Source: Gordonia sp. KTR9 (GTDB taxonomy: Bacteria; Actinomycetota; Actinomycetes; Mycobacteriales; Mycobacteriaceae). Taken from it: DNA of 64,000 nucleotides. The position numbers were made by a program, and so were the translations under genes. Positions 1 through 8,361 of this stretch are shown here, in pieces; the first letter of the stretch is position 1; every line of letters starts with the position of its first letter. The stretch lies in contig NC_018581.1 of NCBI RefSeq assembly GCF_000143885.2, positions 558,001 through 622,000 of the forward strand, given 5' to 3'. Under the pieces are notes generated by a model that was not told where the DNA came from, searched no databases, and saw only the letters and a list, made by a program, of their open reading frames with translations.

Positions 1-254
1 CCGGCGTCGACGAAACCGGCGGCGCGGCGGAGGGTGGCGGCGCGGAACTCGGCGTAGGTGAGCGTGCGCGGACCGTCGGTGGAGGCATCGGTCACCGCGG
101 GAACATCGGGGGAGCGCTCGGCGGCGAGGTCGAGGGCCGCGAACAGCGGGCGGTCGAGGAAGACACCCGCATCCCGGTACTTCTGTGCCTGGGCGTCGGC
201 GTAAGGGGTGAAACCGTCGAGCAGATCGGGCACGTGGTCGAGGTGCGTCGGCAT
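1..254 (-). CDS. Aryl acid-AMP ligase, N-terminal part (cut by window edge)
   Basis: Only the first 84 or so codons are present, reading leftward from the ATG at 254; the rest lies outside the window. The visible protein begins MPTHLDHVPDLLDGFTPYAD and continues with a RDAGVFLDRPLFAAL segment and a TYAEFRAAT segment. This is how the N-terminus of stand-alone EntE/DhbE/MbtA-type aryl-AMP ligases looks. These enzymes adenylate salicylate or 2,3-dihydroxybenzoate and load it on an aryl carrier protein. The divergent neighbour is a salicylate synthase, so salicylate is the inferred substrate, and the tandem carrier domains of the NRPS at 16-20 kb are the likely acceptors. It shares an intergenic region with two iron boxes. 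Confidence 0.75.
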   Translation of the reverse strand, partial: MPTHLDHVPDLLDGFTPYADAQAQKYRDAGVFLDRPLFAALDLAAERSPDVPAVTDASTDGPRTLTYAEFRAATLRRAAGFVDA

Positions 255-277
255 GAGTTCATTCAAACACAGCCAGG

Positions 278-296
278 ATAGGGTAACCTTACCGGT
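278..296. promoter_or_regulatory. IdeR/DtxR-like iron box
   Basis: The sequence ATAGGGTAACCTTACCGGT resembles the 19-bp DtxR/IdeR consensus TTAGGTTAGCCTAACCTAA. It lies about 25 bp upstream of the aryl-AMP ligase start (254, minus strand), so it probably represses that gene when iron is sufficient. Identification is by eye. Confidence 0.6.
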
Positions 297-343
297 CGAT
301 ACGGGACGGTGAACCGGCTCTCGACCCGCGGGGGGTTGTTTGA

Positions 344-362
344 TTAGGCTGCCCTAAGATTC
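344..362. promoter_or_regulatory. IdeR/DtxR-like iron box upstream of mbtI
   Basis: TTAGGCTGCCCTAAGATTC matches the IdeR consensus well in both half-sites. A further CCCTAAGAT half-site follows at 362-370, suggesting two adjacent repressor dimers. The box is about 50 bp upstream of the mbtI start codon (412). Confidence 0.65.
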
Positions 363-411
363 CCTAAGATCATCGGTGCTCGAGTGCATCACGACCGGAG
401 GAACGAAGGAC

Positions 412-1752
412 ATGTCGCTGACAACCGAATCGCACGCCGCGCAGTTCGTCGACCTGCTCGCGCCTGCCTCGCCGCTGAGCGAGTCCGATGCCGCACGGAT
501 CACGGCGGCCTGGGCGGGCTCCGGGGAGTTCGGCGACCACGTCGTCTACGAGCGTGACCGGCGCTGGACGTTCGCGGCCGGTGTCCGTGCTCGGGTGGTC
601 GTCACGCGGAGCGAGGTCATCGTCGACGACCAGGGTGATCGGACGACGACGTCCTGGCACGGCGACCCGGCCGACGCGCTCGCCGCCGCCACCGCGTCGC
701 TGTCGATTCCGGACTGGCGCGTCTACGGCTGGGTCGGTTTCGACTTCTGCGCGCCCTACCACGGCATCCTCGACCGTGTCCCCGAGGGCACCGTCCTCGC
801 GCACCTCATCGTCCCCGAGTTCGAGGCGACCGTCGATGCCGGCGGAGTCGACACCGGGTCCGTCGACGCCGACCGCGCCCACCGTCTTCTCGAGATAGCC
901 TCGCAGGCAACCGTTTCGGCGGAGTCGCGACCGGTCGATGTCCAGTCCGACCCCGACGACTACCGCGGCCGGGTGGCGACCGCTGTCGCCGAGATAGAAG
1001 CCGGCCGGTACCAGAAGGTGATCCTCTCGCGCGCCGTCGACATCCCGTTCGACGTGGACATCCCCGCGACCTACGCCCGCGGCCGTGCCGACAACAACCC
1101 CGCCCGCAGTTACCTGCTCTCGCTCGGCGACCTGCAGGCCGCCGGGTTCAGTCCCGAACTCGTCGTCGCGGTGCACGACGACCGGACCGTGGTCACCGAA
1201 CCGCTGGCCGGCACAAGGGCTTTCGGGATCTCGCCCGAGCAGGACGCCGCGGCCCGCGCCGACCTGCTGTCCGATGCCAAGGAGATCGCCGAGCACGCCA
1301 TGTCGGTGCGGGCCTGCTTCGACGAGATCTCCTCGATCGCCGTTGCCGGCACGACGGTGGTGAGCGAGTTCATGGAGGTCCGCGAACGCGGCAGTGTCCA
1401 GCACCTGGCATCGACCGTGCGCGGAACCCTCCTCGACCACGAAACACCCTGGCGCGCACTCGAGGTCGTGTTTCCGTCGATCACCGCTTCGGGGATTCCC
1501 AAGACCCCGGCCGTGGAGGCGATCGACCGTCTGGAGCCCCGTCGTCGTGGTCTCTACTCCGGCGCGATCCTCACCGCGGCGTCGACCGGCGAGCTCGAGG
1601 CGACCCTCGCGCTGCGCACCATCTTCGCCTCTGGAGACGGTGCGTGGCTGCGTGCTGGTGCCGGGATCGTCGCGCAGTCCACGCCGGAGCGCGAGTTCAC
1701 CGAGACCTGCGAGAAGCTCGGCAGCGTCGCCCCGTACGTGGTCCCGCGCTGA
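412..1752 (+). CDS. mbtI: Salicylate synthase (MbtI/Irp9 type)
   Basis: Chorismate-utilising enzyme of 446 aa that converts chorismate through isochorismate to salicylate, the aryl starter of mycobactin-like siderophores. The segment around GRYQKVILSRAV carries the conserved Lys (residue 202, equivalent to Lys205 of M. tuberculosis MbtI as I remember it). The motifs VTEPLAGTRA, RERGSVQHL, FPSITASGIPK and WLRAGAGI are close to MbtI rather than to EntC or MenF, whose last motifs differ. The start at ATG 412 is chosen because a GGAGG lies about 11 bp upstream; the frame stays open to a GTG at 376. First gene of a rightward run with the ACP and dehydrogenase, behind an iron box. A DhbC/EntC-type isochorismate synthase is the less likely alternative. 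Confidence 0.88.
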   Translation: MSLTTESHAAQFVDLLAPASPLSESDAARITAAWAGSGEFGDHVVYERDRRWTFAAGVRARVVVTRSEVIVDDQGDRTTTSWHGDPADALAAATASLSIPDWRVYGWVGFDFCAPYHGILDRVPEGTVLAHLIVPEFEATVDAGGVDTGSVDADRAHRLLEIASQATVSAESRPVDVQSDPDDYRGRVATAVAEIEAGRYQKVILSRAVDIPFDVDIPATYARGRADNNPARSYLLSLGDLQAAGFSPELVVAVHDDRTVVTEPLAGTRAFGISPEQDAAARADLLSDAKEIAEHAMSVRACFDEISSIAVAGTTVVSEFMEVRERGSVQHLASTVRGTLLDHETPWRALEVVFPSITASGIPKTPAVEAIDRLEPRRRGLYSGAILTAASTGELEATLALRTIFASGDGAWLRAGAGIVAQSTPEREFTETCEKLGSVAPYVVPR

Positions 1753-1798
1753 TCACCCGATACTTTCGACCGAACACCCCCATCTCAGGAGTCACCAC

Positions 1799-2047
1799 AT
1801 GTCCGACCACATCACCGAAGCCCTGCGCGGCATCCTCGAAGAAGACCTCGACCTCGCGCTCGGCGACGTCAGCCGCGACTCGAAGCTGATCGACGACCTG
1901 GGGCTGGACTCGGTGGCGTTCGCCATCGGCGTGGTGGCGATCGAGGAACGTCTCGGGGTGAAGCTCTCGGAGCGGGAGCTCTTCGAGTCCAAGACCGTCG
2001 GCGATCTGGAGGACCTCATCCGGTCGAAGGCCGGCACCCCGGCCTGA
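1799..2047 (+). CDS. Stand-alone acyl carrier protein, MbtL-like
   Basis: An 82-aa carrier protein with the phosphopantetheine attachment motif DLGLDSVAF near residue 40 and the usual four-helix pattern, rich in Asp and Glu. A CAGGAG ribosome-binding site ends 8 bp before the ATG. It is followed 17 bp later by an acyl dehydrogenase. In mycobactin clusters the equivalent pair (MbtL and MbtN) prepares an alpha,beta-unsaturated fatty acyl-ACP that is transferred to an N-hydroxylated amine. The same job is inferred here, with the fatty acyl-AMP ligase at 20.3 kb as loader. Confidence 0.85.
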   Translation: MSDHITEALRGILEEDLDLALGDVSRDSKLIDDLGLDSVAFAIGVVAIEERLGVKLSERELFESKTVGDLEDLIRSKAGTPA

Positions 2048-2064
2048 GAGGACGCAGAGCCGAC

Positions 2065-3246
2065 ATGAGTGTGGACACGCCAGTGCAGACGTACGCCGAA
2101 CTGCTCGACGCCGCGTTCGACGATCGGGTGACGTCGTGGACGGCGCAGGCCGAACGGGATCACCGGTTTCCCCGGCCCCTTCTCGAACATCTCGGTGCCG
2201 AAGGTGTCTTCGTCCGGAAGTGGGAGGACCGCAAGTTCACCGACCTGCACGACCACTTCGCGCTCGGTGCCCACCTCGGTGCTCTCGGTTCCGCGGCGAT
2301 CGGGGTGGGGGTCAGCCTGCACGACTCCGCCATCGCCATCCTCCGCCGCTTCGGCCGCAACGACTACCTCAAAGACCTGGCCCAGCGTGCGCTGACCGCC
2401 GAGACCGTGCTGTGTATCGGCGCCTCCGAGGAGCAGGGCGGCTCGGATCTGCAGAACTCCGAGACCCGGATCCATCCGGAGACCGGCGGCTTCCGCGTCG
2501 TCGGACACAAGAAGTTCGTGTCGCTCTCACCGATCGCGGACCACGTCTTCGTGGTCTGCCGTGGCGCCGACGACGGTCCTGATGTCGGTGGCAACGTGGC
2601 CCTGGCCGCGGTGCCCATCGAGTCGGTGACGGTCGGCGAGCCGTACCAGAAGCTCGGCGCCGGGCCCCTCGACACCGCTCCGGTCACGATCGACGCCTGG
2701 ATTCCGGAAGAGGCGCTGATCGCCCGACCGGGAACCGGCCTGGCGATCATCAGCTGGGGACTGGCGCACGAGCGGTACTCGGTGGCCGCCCAGATCGCCG
2801 CCGCGTGCGAGGTGATGATCGGCGTGACGCTCGCGCGGATGATGGATCGCACCCAGTTCGGCAAGAAACTCTACGACCACCAGGCGCTGCGCCTGCGCGT
2901 CGCCGATCTGCAGGCCAGGGTCGACGTCCTGCGGTACTCGCTCGCCGGTGTCGCGGCCGAGGGCAAGATCAACCTGCGCACCGCCGCGGCGCTGAAGGCG
3001 ACGGCCGCCAATCTCGGTGAGGAGGTCGCGTCGGAGTGCCTGCACATCTTCGGCGGGATCGGCTACCTCGAGACCGAGACCCCGATCGGCCGTTGGTGGC
3101 GGGACATGAAACTGGCCCGCGTCGGCGGCGGCACCGACGAGGTGCTGTGGGAACTCGTCGCCGCGGCGATGAAACCCGACACCGAGCGATACCAGGCCAT
3201 GTTCGCCGACTCGGAACTCCTCGGCGCCCGCTCGCCCGCGTCCTGA
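2065..3246 (+). CDS. Acyl-CoA/acyl-ACP dehydrogenase, MbtN (FadE14)-like
   Basis: A 393-aa flavoprotein of the acyl-CoA dehydrogenase family, with the central [13 protein letters not shown] flavin/substrate loop and the C-terminal [15 protein letters not shown] region. Next to the carrier protein it most probably oxidises the ACP-bound fatty acid to the 2-enoyl form. By eye the two positions where family members carry the catalytic Glu are both Gly: the MCAD-type site lies in RVGGGTDEV and the LCAD-type site in IGVTLARMM. The base may therefore lie elsewhere, as could be true of other siderophore members. ATG 2065 follows shortly after the ACP stop, so the genes are probably cotranscribed. 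Confidence 0.8.
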   Translation: MSVDTPVQTYAELLDAAFDDRVTSWTAQAERDHRFPRPLLEHLGAEGVFVRKWEDRKFTDLHDHFALGAHLGALGSAAIGVGVSLHDSAIAILRRFGRNDYLKDLAQRALTAETVLCIGASEEQGGSDLQNSETRIHPETGGFRVVGHKKFVSLSPIADHVFVVCRGADDGPDVGGNVALAAVPIESVTVGEPYQKLGAGPLDTAPVTIDAWIPEEALIARPGTGLAIISWGLAHERYSVAAQIAAACEVMIGVTLARMMDRTQFGKKLYDHQALRLRVADLQARVDVLRYSLAGVAAEGKINLRTAAALKATAANLGEEVASECLHIFGGIGYLETETPIGRWWRDMKLARVGGGTDEVLWELVAAAMKPDTERYQAMFADSELLGARSPAS

Positions 3247-3285
3247 AGCACTTCGAGACATCCCTCCCACCCAGGCGGTCCCCAC

Positions 3286-4593
3286 ATGAACAGCCCAGCC
3301 AGTCAGGCACCGGTCGACGCGCGCGTGACCGAACTCGCGCCTCCCGATCACACCTACCTGCACATGGACAAGGCCAGTGCGCCGATGCACTGGTCGATGA
3401 TCCTGCAGCTCGAGGGGGACGGCGACCTGCTCGGCCTCGACGAGGTGCGGGCGCGCGTGCGAGAGCGGGCCGGGCTGTTCGAGATCTTCCGGCTGGGAAT
3501 CCGCAACGGCCGCTGGCGCAAGCCCGAGGTGGTCCTCGCGGACGACAGCTGGGACGCGGGCGAACACGTGACCGAGTTCGGGTTCACCGATCGAGCGCAC
3601 CTGCGACGACGGGTGACGAAGCTCCTGGAGTCGCCCCTGCCGCGCCCGCGCCCGTTCTGGGACATCACGCTGTTCACCCCGTCGGCCGGTGCCGAGGGCG
3701 TCGGACAGTGGGTGCTGCTGCGAGTGCACCACAGCGTCTCCGACGGGATAGCGGGAGCGGCGTTCGCCGCGCTTCTCGCCGACGGTGAGCCCGAGGACCT
3801 GGCGGAGTTCGAGCGATTCGCCACCAGCCCTCGTTTCCGGATCAGCGGCATCGACCCCGACGAACTCGCCGAGGCGAAGGCCGCCTACGGCGATCAGCAT
3901 GCAGCGGGTGGCGGCAAGAAGCGGGCGTGGCCGGCGCTGACCAAGTCGGGCACGCGTGAGTACGCCCTGCACACCGCGTCGACCCGGACCCTGCGCAAGG
4001 CGGCCAAGCGCAACGACGCGACGGTCCACGAGTTCCTACTCGCCGCCATCGGCCGAGCACTCAGCCTCAACCCGCCGGCGGACTCGCAGGCCGACGTCAT
4101 CCGCGTGACGCTGCCCGTGACCCTCGACGACGAGTTCCGGCACACCGGCAACGCGGTGTCCGTCGCGCTGCTGAACCTCCACGGCAACGAGCCCGACCTC
4201 GCGCGCCAGATCGAGCGTGCGCGAAGCGAACTCGAGACGATCGCGAAACGCAAGCCGCAGTTGTATCTGGCCGCCGCCGACGATCTGCCGCGCGCTCCGC
4301 TGTGGGGTCTGCAGCGCGCGATCGTGAACGCGTCGATGGCACACATGCACCCCGACATCCACATCGGCATCAACCCCGGATTCTCACGGGTCAGGTCGGT
4401 GCTGGGGAAGTCGATCGTCACCCTGACGCCGCTGTCGCCGCTGGCGGGCTACTCGTTGTCGGTGACCACATTGATCCTCGGACACACCACCACGTTCGGC
4501 ATCGTCGCCGACGCGCAGGCGCTACCCGGCTACACCGATCGGTTCGTGGCAGCGCTCGACGACGTGCTTCGGGAGGCCCACCCGTCGACCTGA
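3286..4593 (+). CDS. WS/DGAT-like acyltransferase
   Basis: A 435-aa protein of the wax ester synthase/diacylglycerol acyltransferase family, which belongs to the condensation-domain superfamily. The signature HHSVSDG (HHxxxDG, about residues 147-153) supplies the catalytic His. Near the C-terminus are INPGFSRVRS and the SPLAGYSLSV segment expected for the second domain. Family enzymes move a fatty acyl group from CoA or ACP to an alcohol or amine. In this locus the donor may be the unsaturated acyl-ACP and the acceptor the siderophore, but it could also make storage lipid. It follows the dehydrogenase by 39 bp and probably ends the operon, because an iron box with a new promoter comes next. 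Confidence 0.75.
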   Translation: MNSPASQAPVDARVTELAPPDHTYLHMDKASAPMHWSMILQLEGDGDLLGLDEVRARVRERAGLFEIFRLGIRNGRWRKPEVVLADDSWDAGEHVTEFGFTDRAHLRRRVTKLLESPLPRPRPFWDITLFTPSAGAEGVGQWVLLRVHHSVSDGIAGAAFAALLADGEPEDLAEFERFATSPRFRISGIDPDELAEAKAAYGDQHAAGGGKKRAWPALTKSGTREYALHTASTRTLRKAAKRNDATVHEFLLAAIGRALSLNPPADSQADVIRVTLPVTLDDEFRHTGNAVSVALLNLHGNEPDLARQIERARSELETIAKRKPQLYLAAADDLPRAPLWGLQRAIVNASMAHMHPDIHIGINPGFSRVRSVLGKSIVTLTPLSPLAGYSLSVTTLILGHTTTFGIVADAQALPGYTDRFVAALDDVLREAHPST

Positions 4594-4606
4594 CGGGAGG
4601 GCGAGC

Positions 4607-4625
4607 TTAGGCTTGCCTTGTAATC
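4607..4625. promoter_or_regulatory. IdeR/DtxR-like iron box
   Basis: TTAGGCTTGCCTTGTAATC is a degenerate match to the IdeR consensus, with a strong left half. It lies about 77 bp upstream of the MTB12-like gene (4702), in a 108-bp intergenic gap, and suggests iron control of that gene and perhaps of the binding protein behind it. Confidence 0.5.
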
Positions 4626-4701
4626 CGGTGTCCGGGGCCTGCAATATACAGGGTGGCCGTCGGCTCGGCGGGGGCGAAGACATACACGGAGAAAGATCAA
4701 C

Positions 4702-5559
4702 ATGAGCAACGACGTCAACTACCAGGACCCGTCCGGGGTCGATTACCAGTCGGGGGTCGACTACAGCGAGCCGGCCGCGGAGTCCTCGCGCCGATCGGGC
4801 GGGGTCAGCATCCCGACCGTGCTGGCGTCGGCAGGCGTCGCCGCCATCATCTCCGCGATCGTGGTCACGATCGGCGTGGTGGGCATCGTCGTGAGTGAGC
4901 GTGGTGACTCCACGAGCGCCGCGCAGCCGACCGTCGTCAACCTCGGTGCCGCGCAGACCGCGCTCCCGCAGCAGGGCATCGCGGGTCAGCAACCGGGTGC
5001 CGTTCCCGGCCAGCCCGCCCCCGCCGGGGCGCCGGCCGGAGCGCCGGCGGCGGCCCCGACCGAGAACGTGCCCGAGGGTGGCGGCGCGATCGGCGGACCG
5101 GTCGGTCCGCCCGGCGAGGGCGCCGCACCCGCACCGGCACCGGGTCAGGCCCCGGCACCGGCGCCGGGCACCACTGTGGCGCCACAGCAGCCCGTCGCCG
5201 CCGCGCCGACTGCGCTCACCCCGGGCCAGCTCAACACCAAGGTCCGGATCGTCATGAACGCCAACGGCAGCCGCGCCGCGCGTGCCGCCGAACTCGAAGG
5301 CGGCGAGCGTGCGCTTCGCCAGATCGACCTCGTCTCCCGCGCGATCACGACCTACGGCAACGTCGGGCTCAGCTACCAGATGGTCGGACCCGTCCAGGTC
5401 AGTGGCACGACCCTGACCGCACCGCTCCAGATCAGCGTGGTCGGCCGCGGTAGCCAGAACCGCTCGATGACCTTCGTGTGGAGCGGCAACAAGTGGAAGC
5501 TGTCCAACCGAAGCGTCTGCGCCATCGCGGGATTCGTCCTGCTGCCCTGCTCGCTCTGA
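4702..5559 (+). CDS. Membrane-anchored protein with MTB12-like C-terminal domain
   Basis: 285 aa. An N-terminal cytoplasmic tail of about 32 residues is followed by one membrane segment (about 34-67, Val/Ile/Ala-rich). A Pro/Ala/Gly-rich linker (about 85-175) then leads to a globular outer domain with [20 protein letters not shown]. That last part resembles the low-molecular-weight antigen MTB12 domain of mycolic-acid bacteria. Only two Cys occur, both in the last 15 residues. The function is unknown. Its position behind an iron box and just before a siderophore-binding lipoprotein suggests a role in the envelope during iron limitation. The AGAAAGATCAAC leader gives only a modest ribosome-binding site. 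Confidence 0.7.
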   Translation: MSNDVNYQDPSGVDYQSGVDYSEPAAESSRRSGGVSIPTVLASAGVAAIISAIVVTIGVVGIVVSERGDSTSAAQPTVVNLGAAQTALPQQGIAGQQPGAVPGQPAPAGAPAGAPAAAPTENVPEGGGAIGGPVGPPGEGAAPAPAPGQAPAPAPGTTVAPQQPVAAAPTALTPGQLNTKVRIVMNANGSRAARAAELEGGERALRQIDLVSRAITTYGNVGLSYQMVGPVQVSGTTLTAPLQISVVGRGSQNRSMTFVWSGNKWKLSNRSVCAIAGFVLLPCSL

Positions 5560-5624
5560 CAGCACCGTCGAACGACGGTCCGGTCCGCCGGACGACACCG
5601 ACAACCCAATGGGGGGATCTTCAC

Positions 5625-6599
5625 GTGACTTCACGACTTCGCCTGGGTGCACTCGTCGCGAGTGCGCTCCTGTTCGCGGGCCTGCTGGCCGGTTGCTCGA
5701 GCTCGGATGACGAATCCGCCGGCGGCACCGTCCAACTCAACCTGCCGGACGGCCGTCAGGTCACGATCCCGGACACCCCGGAGCGGATCGTCACGCTGGG
5801 CGACCAGTGGACCGACGTCGTGCTGTCGTTCGGCGAGACCCCGGTCGGCTACTACGACTACTCGAAGTCGGCGACCGGCGAGATGCAGCCCTGGTACGGC
5901 GAGAAACTGGCCGACGCCACGTTCATCGACCCCACCAAGGGCGACGACGCGACCACCATCGCCAAGCTCGATCCGGATCTCATCTTCGCGCCGGGCTTCG
6001 CGTCGGACAGCCCGGAGTTCCAGCAGATCTCCAAGCTGGCGCCGACGGTGAACGCCATCAGCGACCAGGAGATCGATCCCTGGCAGGACATGGTCACCGT
6101 GATGGGCACGGTGCTGCACGATCCGGACAAGGCGAAGTCGATCATCGACGACACCAACGCCAAGATCGCCGCGGTGACCGAGGAGTACCCGGGCCTGAAG
6201 GGCAAGACCTACGCCTTCGCCTTCATGTACGGCCCCGATCAGCTGTCCGTCCTCGGTGACGAGAACGACGGCGCCGCAAAACTGTTCACCTCGCTCGGCA
6301 TGAAGATGGCACCCAAGCTGGTCGCCGAGTACCGGCGGACCGGCCAGCCGCGTTTCGGACTGAGCACCGAGAACATCCCGATGCTCGACGCCGATGTGCT
6401 CGTCGTGGCCACCGCCACGCCCGAGCAGGCGGAGACCCTGAAGTCGCTGCCCGGGTACAAGAACCTGAAGGCGGTCAAGGACAACGCCGTCACCTTCATG
6501 ACCCAGTCGCAGATCACCGGTCTGAACGCACCGACGCCGAACTCGATCCCGTACGTGCTCGACCTGCTCAAGCCGTCCTTCGCCGCGGCGTCCAGCTGA
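5625..6599 (+). CDS. Iron-siderophore ABC transporter substrate-binding lipoprotein
   Basis: 324 aa, FecB/FepB-type periplasmic-binding fold. The signal peptide ends in the lipobox LLAGC (Cys near residue 24), so the mature protein is lipid-anchored to the outer face of the membrane. Conserved features are IPDTPERIVTLGDQWTDVVLSFGE in the N-lobe (quoted here only as a location, about residues 45-70) and the long linking helix typical of class III binding proteins. The GTG at 5625 is chosen because it places the signal peptide correctly and follows GGGGGA. No permease or ATPase gene is in the window, so it must work with a transporter encoded elsewhere. A strong hairpin follows the stop codon. 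Confidence 0.85.
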   Translation: MTSRLRLGALVASALLFAGLLAGCSSSDDESAGGTVQLNLPDGRQVTIPDTPERIVTLGDQWTDVVLSFGETPVGYYDYSKSATGEMQPWYGEKLADATFIDPTKGDDATTIAKLDPDLIFAPGFASDSPEFQQISKLAPTVNAISDQEIDPWQDMVTVMGTVLHDPDKAKSIIDDTNAKIAAVTEEYPGLKGKTYAFAFMYGPDQLSVLGDENDGAAKLFTSLGMKMAPKLVAEYRRTGQPRFGLSTENIPMLDADVLVVATATPEQAETLKSLPGYKNLKAVKDNAVTFMTQSQITGLNAPTPNSIPYVLDLLKPSFAAASS

Positions 6600-6616
6600 T
6601 CCGAGCGGTGTCATCC

Positions 6617-6651
6617 GAACTCGCCCTCCGCGATATGCGGAGGGCGAGTTC
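6617..6651 (+). terminator. Rho-independent terminator after the binding-protein gene
   Basis: A perfect 15-bp inverted repeat (arms 6617-6631 and 6637-6651, loop GATAT) is followed directly by GTTTTC. It starts 18 bp after the stop codon at 6599. Confidence 0.85.
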
Positions 6652-6678
6652 GTTTTCTGGGTCACCGGACCCTTCGTG

Positions 6679-7012
6679 GCTCGTCGCTATCGCTCCTCGC
6701 ACCTCAGGGAGCAGAGGGGTGCTCGCGGCTATCGCTCCTCGCACCTCAGGGAGCAGAGGGGGGCTCGCGGCTATCGCTCCTCGCACCTCAGGGAGCAGAG
6801 GGGGGCTCGCGGCTTTCGCTCCTCGCACCTCAGGGAGCAGAGCGAAGCGAGTCCGCCCGCTCCCTGAGGTGCGAGCGAAGCGAGCCTCGAAGGGTCCTGG
6901 TGAGATGAGTCGCCAAACCCTTCGTGGCTCGTCGCTTGCGCTCCTCGCACCTCAGGGAGCGGAGGGGTGCTCGCGGCTTTCGCTCCTCGCACCTCAGGGA
7001 GCAGTGGCTCAG
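6679..7012. repeat. 42-bp tandem repeat array with inverted and partial copies
   Basis: The gap 6600-7041 between two convergent genes holds about four head-to-tail copies of a 42-bp unit starting at 6679, 6721, 6763 and 6805. Each contains CTCGCACCTCAGGGAGCAGA and differs by a few bases. An inverted copy of the core (GCTCCCTGAGGTGCGAG) begins near 6859. Two more direct partial copies occur at about 6917-7012. Because 42 is divisible by three the array stays open in several frames, but the translations are Ser/Arg-rich and low-complexity, so I do not call a gene. The array looks like an intergenic repeat family able to form long hairpins. Confidence 0.85.
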
Positions 7013-7041
7013 CAGGTCTCGGCCGTGGGGCAGGACTCGGG

Positions 7042-8361
7042 CTAGGGCGCGACGATGTCGTCGTCGTCGGAGGCGCCGAAACTGGTGAACGCGGTGTGCT
7101 TGGGCAGGCGGTAGGCCTCGCGGCCCAGCACGGTGTTGAGGATGCGTGCGTTGCGGACAGCGCCGATGTCGAGGTTCGGGGCCGAGACGCCGTGTGCGTG
7201 CTCCTCGGCGTTGGCGACGAAGATCCGGTTGGTCAGGGGATCGTCGGTCTCGATCTCGTGGTTGGCGCCGATGACGAGGCGCCCCCGCGAATCGCGGTGC
7301 AACGCAGACTCGATCGGGGCGAGGAAGTCTGCCTTGCGCGCCTGATAGCCCGTGCTGGCGATGACCATGTCGGTGGTGTGGGCCAGCTCGGAACCGGTGT
7401 CGAGGTGCCGGCCGCGAACCCGCAACCTGCCGTCGGCGAGCGTGTCGAGACCCTCGACCTCGACCGAGATCCGCAGCTGCACCGGGTTGAGCTTGTCCTG
7501 CAGCTGGCGTCGGTACAGCAGGTCGTGCAGCCGCTCGAGGGAATCGGTGGAGATGCCCTTGTGGAACTGCCAGTGCTGCGGGCGAACGCGGTCACGCGCG
7601 GCCTCGGGGAGGCTGTGGAAGTAGTCCATGTAGGCCGGTGTGGTCATCTCCAGCGACAGCTTCGTGAAGTCCAGCGGGGCGAACCACGGTGTGCGCGTCC
7701 ACCATCGGACGGCGGGTCCCCCGCGCAGGTTGGCCTCGAGGAGATCGATGACGATCTCGGCGCCCGACTGACCAGAACCGATCACCGTCACGGTGTCGGC
7801 GGCGAGGGCCTTCTCCTGGTTGAACAGGTAGTCGGAGCTGTGGACCACCGCCGGCGAATCCGACGAGAGTGCCTGCGGGACGAAGGGTTCGGTCCCGATG
7901 CCGACCACCACGTGGCGTGCGATGACCGTCGAGGAGCCCGTCGGAGTGTGCACGGTCACCCGGAACGCGTCGGCCTCGGCGTCCCATGTCACCTCGTCGA
8001 CCGTGGTGCTCCATCTCAGCGAGTCGAGCCGGGACACACACCAGAGGAGGTACGCCTCGTACTCGATGCGGGTCGGGAAGAAGTCCTCGCGCACCAGGAA
8101 CCGGTACATCCGGTCGATGTCGGCCATGTAGTTCAGGAACGACAGCGGATGGGTCGGGTCGACGAGCGTCACCAGGTCGGACAGAAAGCTCACCTGCAGG
8201 GTGGCGTCGTCGAACATCAGGCCCGGGTGCCAGCGGAACTCGTCACGCGAGTCGACGACGAGGAGATCCACGTCGTCGAGCGTCGAGGCCAGCGCGGCGA
8301 GACCCAGATTGAAAGGGCCGCAGCCGATCGCCAGTACGTCTACGTTCTCTACAGGGGTCAT
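7042..8361 (-). CDS. Amine/lysine N-hydroxylase (DesB/RhbE/IucD family)
   Basis: 439-aa flavin-dependent N-monooxygenase. The FAD motif GCGPFNLGLA is at residues 13-22, the NADPH motif VIGSGQSGAE near residue 192 and the ASTGYQ motif of the C-terminal half near residue 345. The family hydroxylates the terminal amine of lysine, ornithine, cadaverine, putrescine or diaminopropane, giving the N-OH that later becomes a hydroxamate. Its start codon overlaps the decarboxylase stop (ATGA), so the decarboxylated diamine is the likely substrate, as in desferrioxamine and rhizobactin synthesis. It is the last gene of the long leftward operon. MbtG-like lysine hydroxylation is the alternative. Confidence 0.85.
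   Translation of the reverse strand: MTPVENVDVLAIGCGPFNLGLAALASTLDDVDLLVVDSRDEFRWHPGLMFDDATLQVSFLSDLVTLVDPTHPLSFLNYMADIDRMYRFLVREDFFPTRIEYEAYLLWCVSRLDSLRWSTTVDEVTWDAEADAFRVTVHTPTGSSTVIARHVVVGIGTEPFVPQALSSDSPAVVHSSDYLFNQEKALAADTVTVIGSGQSGAEIVIDLLEANLRGGPAVRWWTRTPWFAPLDFTKLSLEMTTPAYMDYFHSLPEAARDRVRPQHWQFHKGISTDSLERLHDLLYRRQLQDKLNPVQLRISVEVEGLDTLADGRLRVRGRHLDTGSELAHTTDMVIASTGYQARKADFLAPIESALHRDSRGRLVIGANHEIETDDPLTNRIFVANAEEHAHGVSAPNLDIGAVRNARILNTVLGREAYRLPKHTAFTSFGASDDDDIVAP

Noticed and set aside
412..1752. EntC/DhbC isochorismate synthase for a catechol siderophore
   Set aside because: The TASGIPK and WLRAGAGI regions fit salicylate synthases (MbtI) better, so a catechol pathway is not assumed.
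2527..4029. 500-codon minus-strand frame opposite the dehydrogenase and WS/DGAT genes
   Set aside because: Spans two well-supported plus-strand genes and their junction; composition is that of a GC-rich shadow.
6679..7012. CRISPR array
   Set aside because: Repeats are adjacent without unique spacers of constant length, and no cas genes are near.
6608..7045. Open frames through the 42-bp repeat array
   Set aside because: They exist because the unit length is a multiple of three; the products are pure repeats with no start signal.
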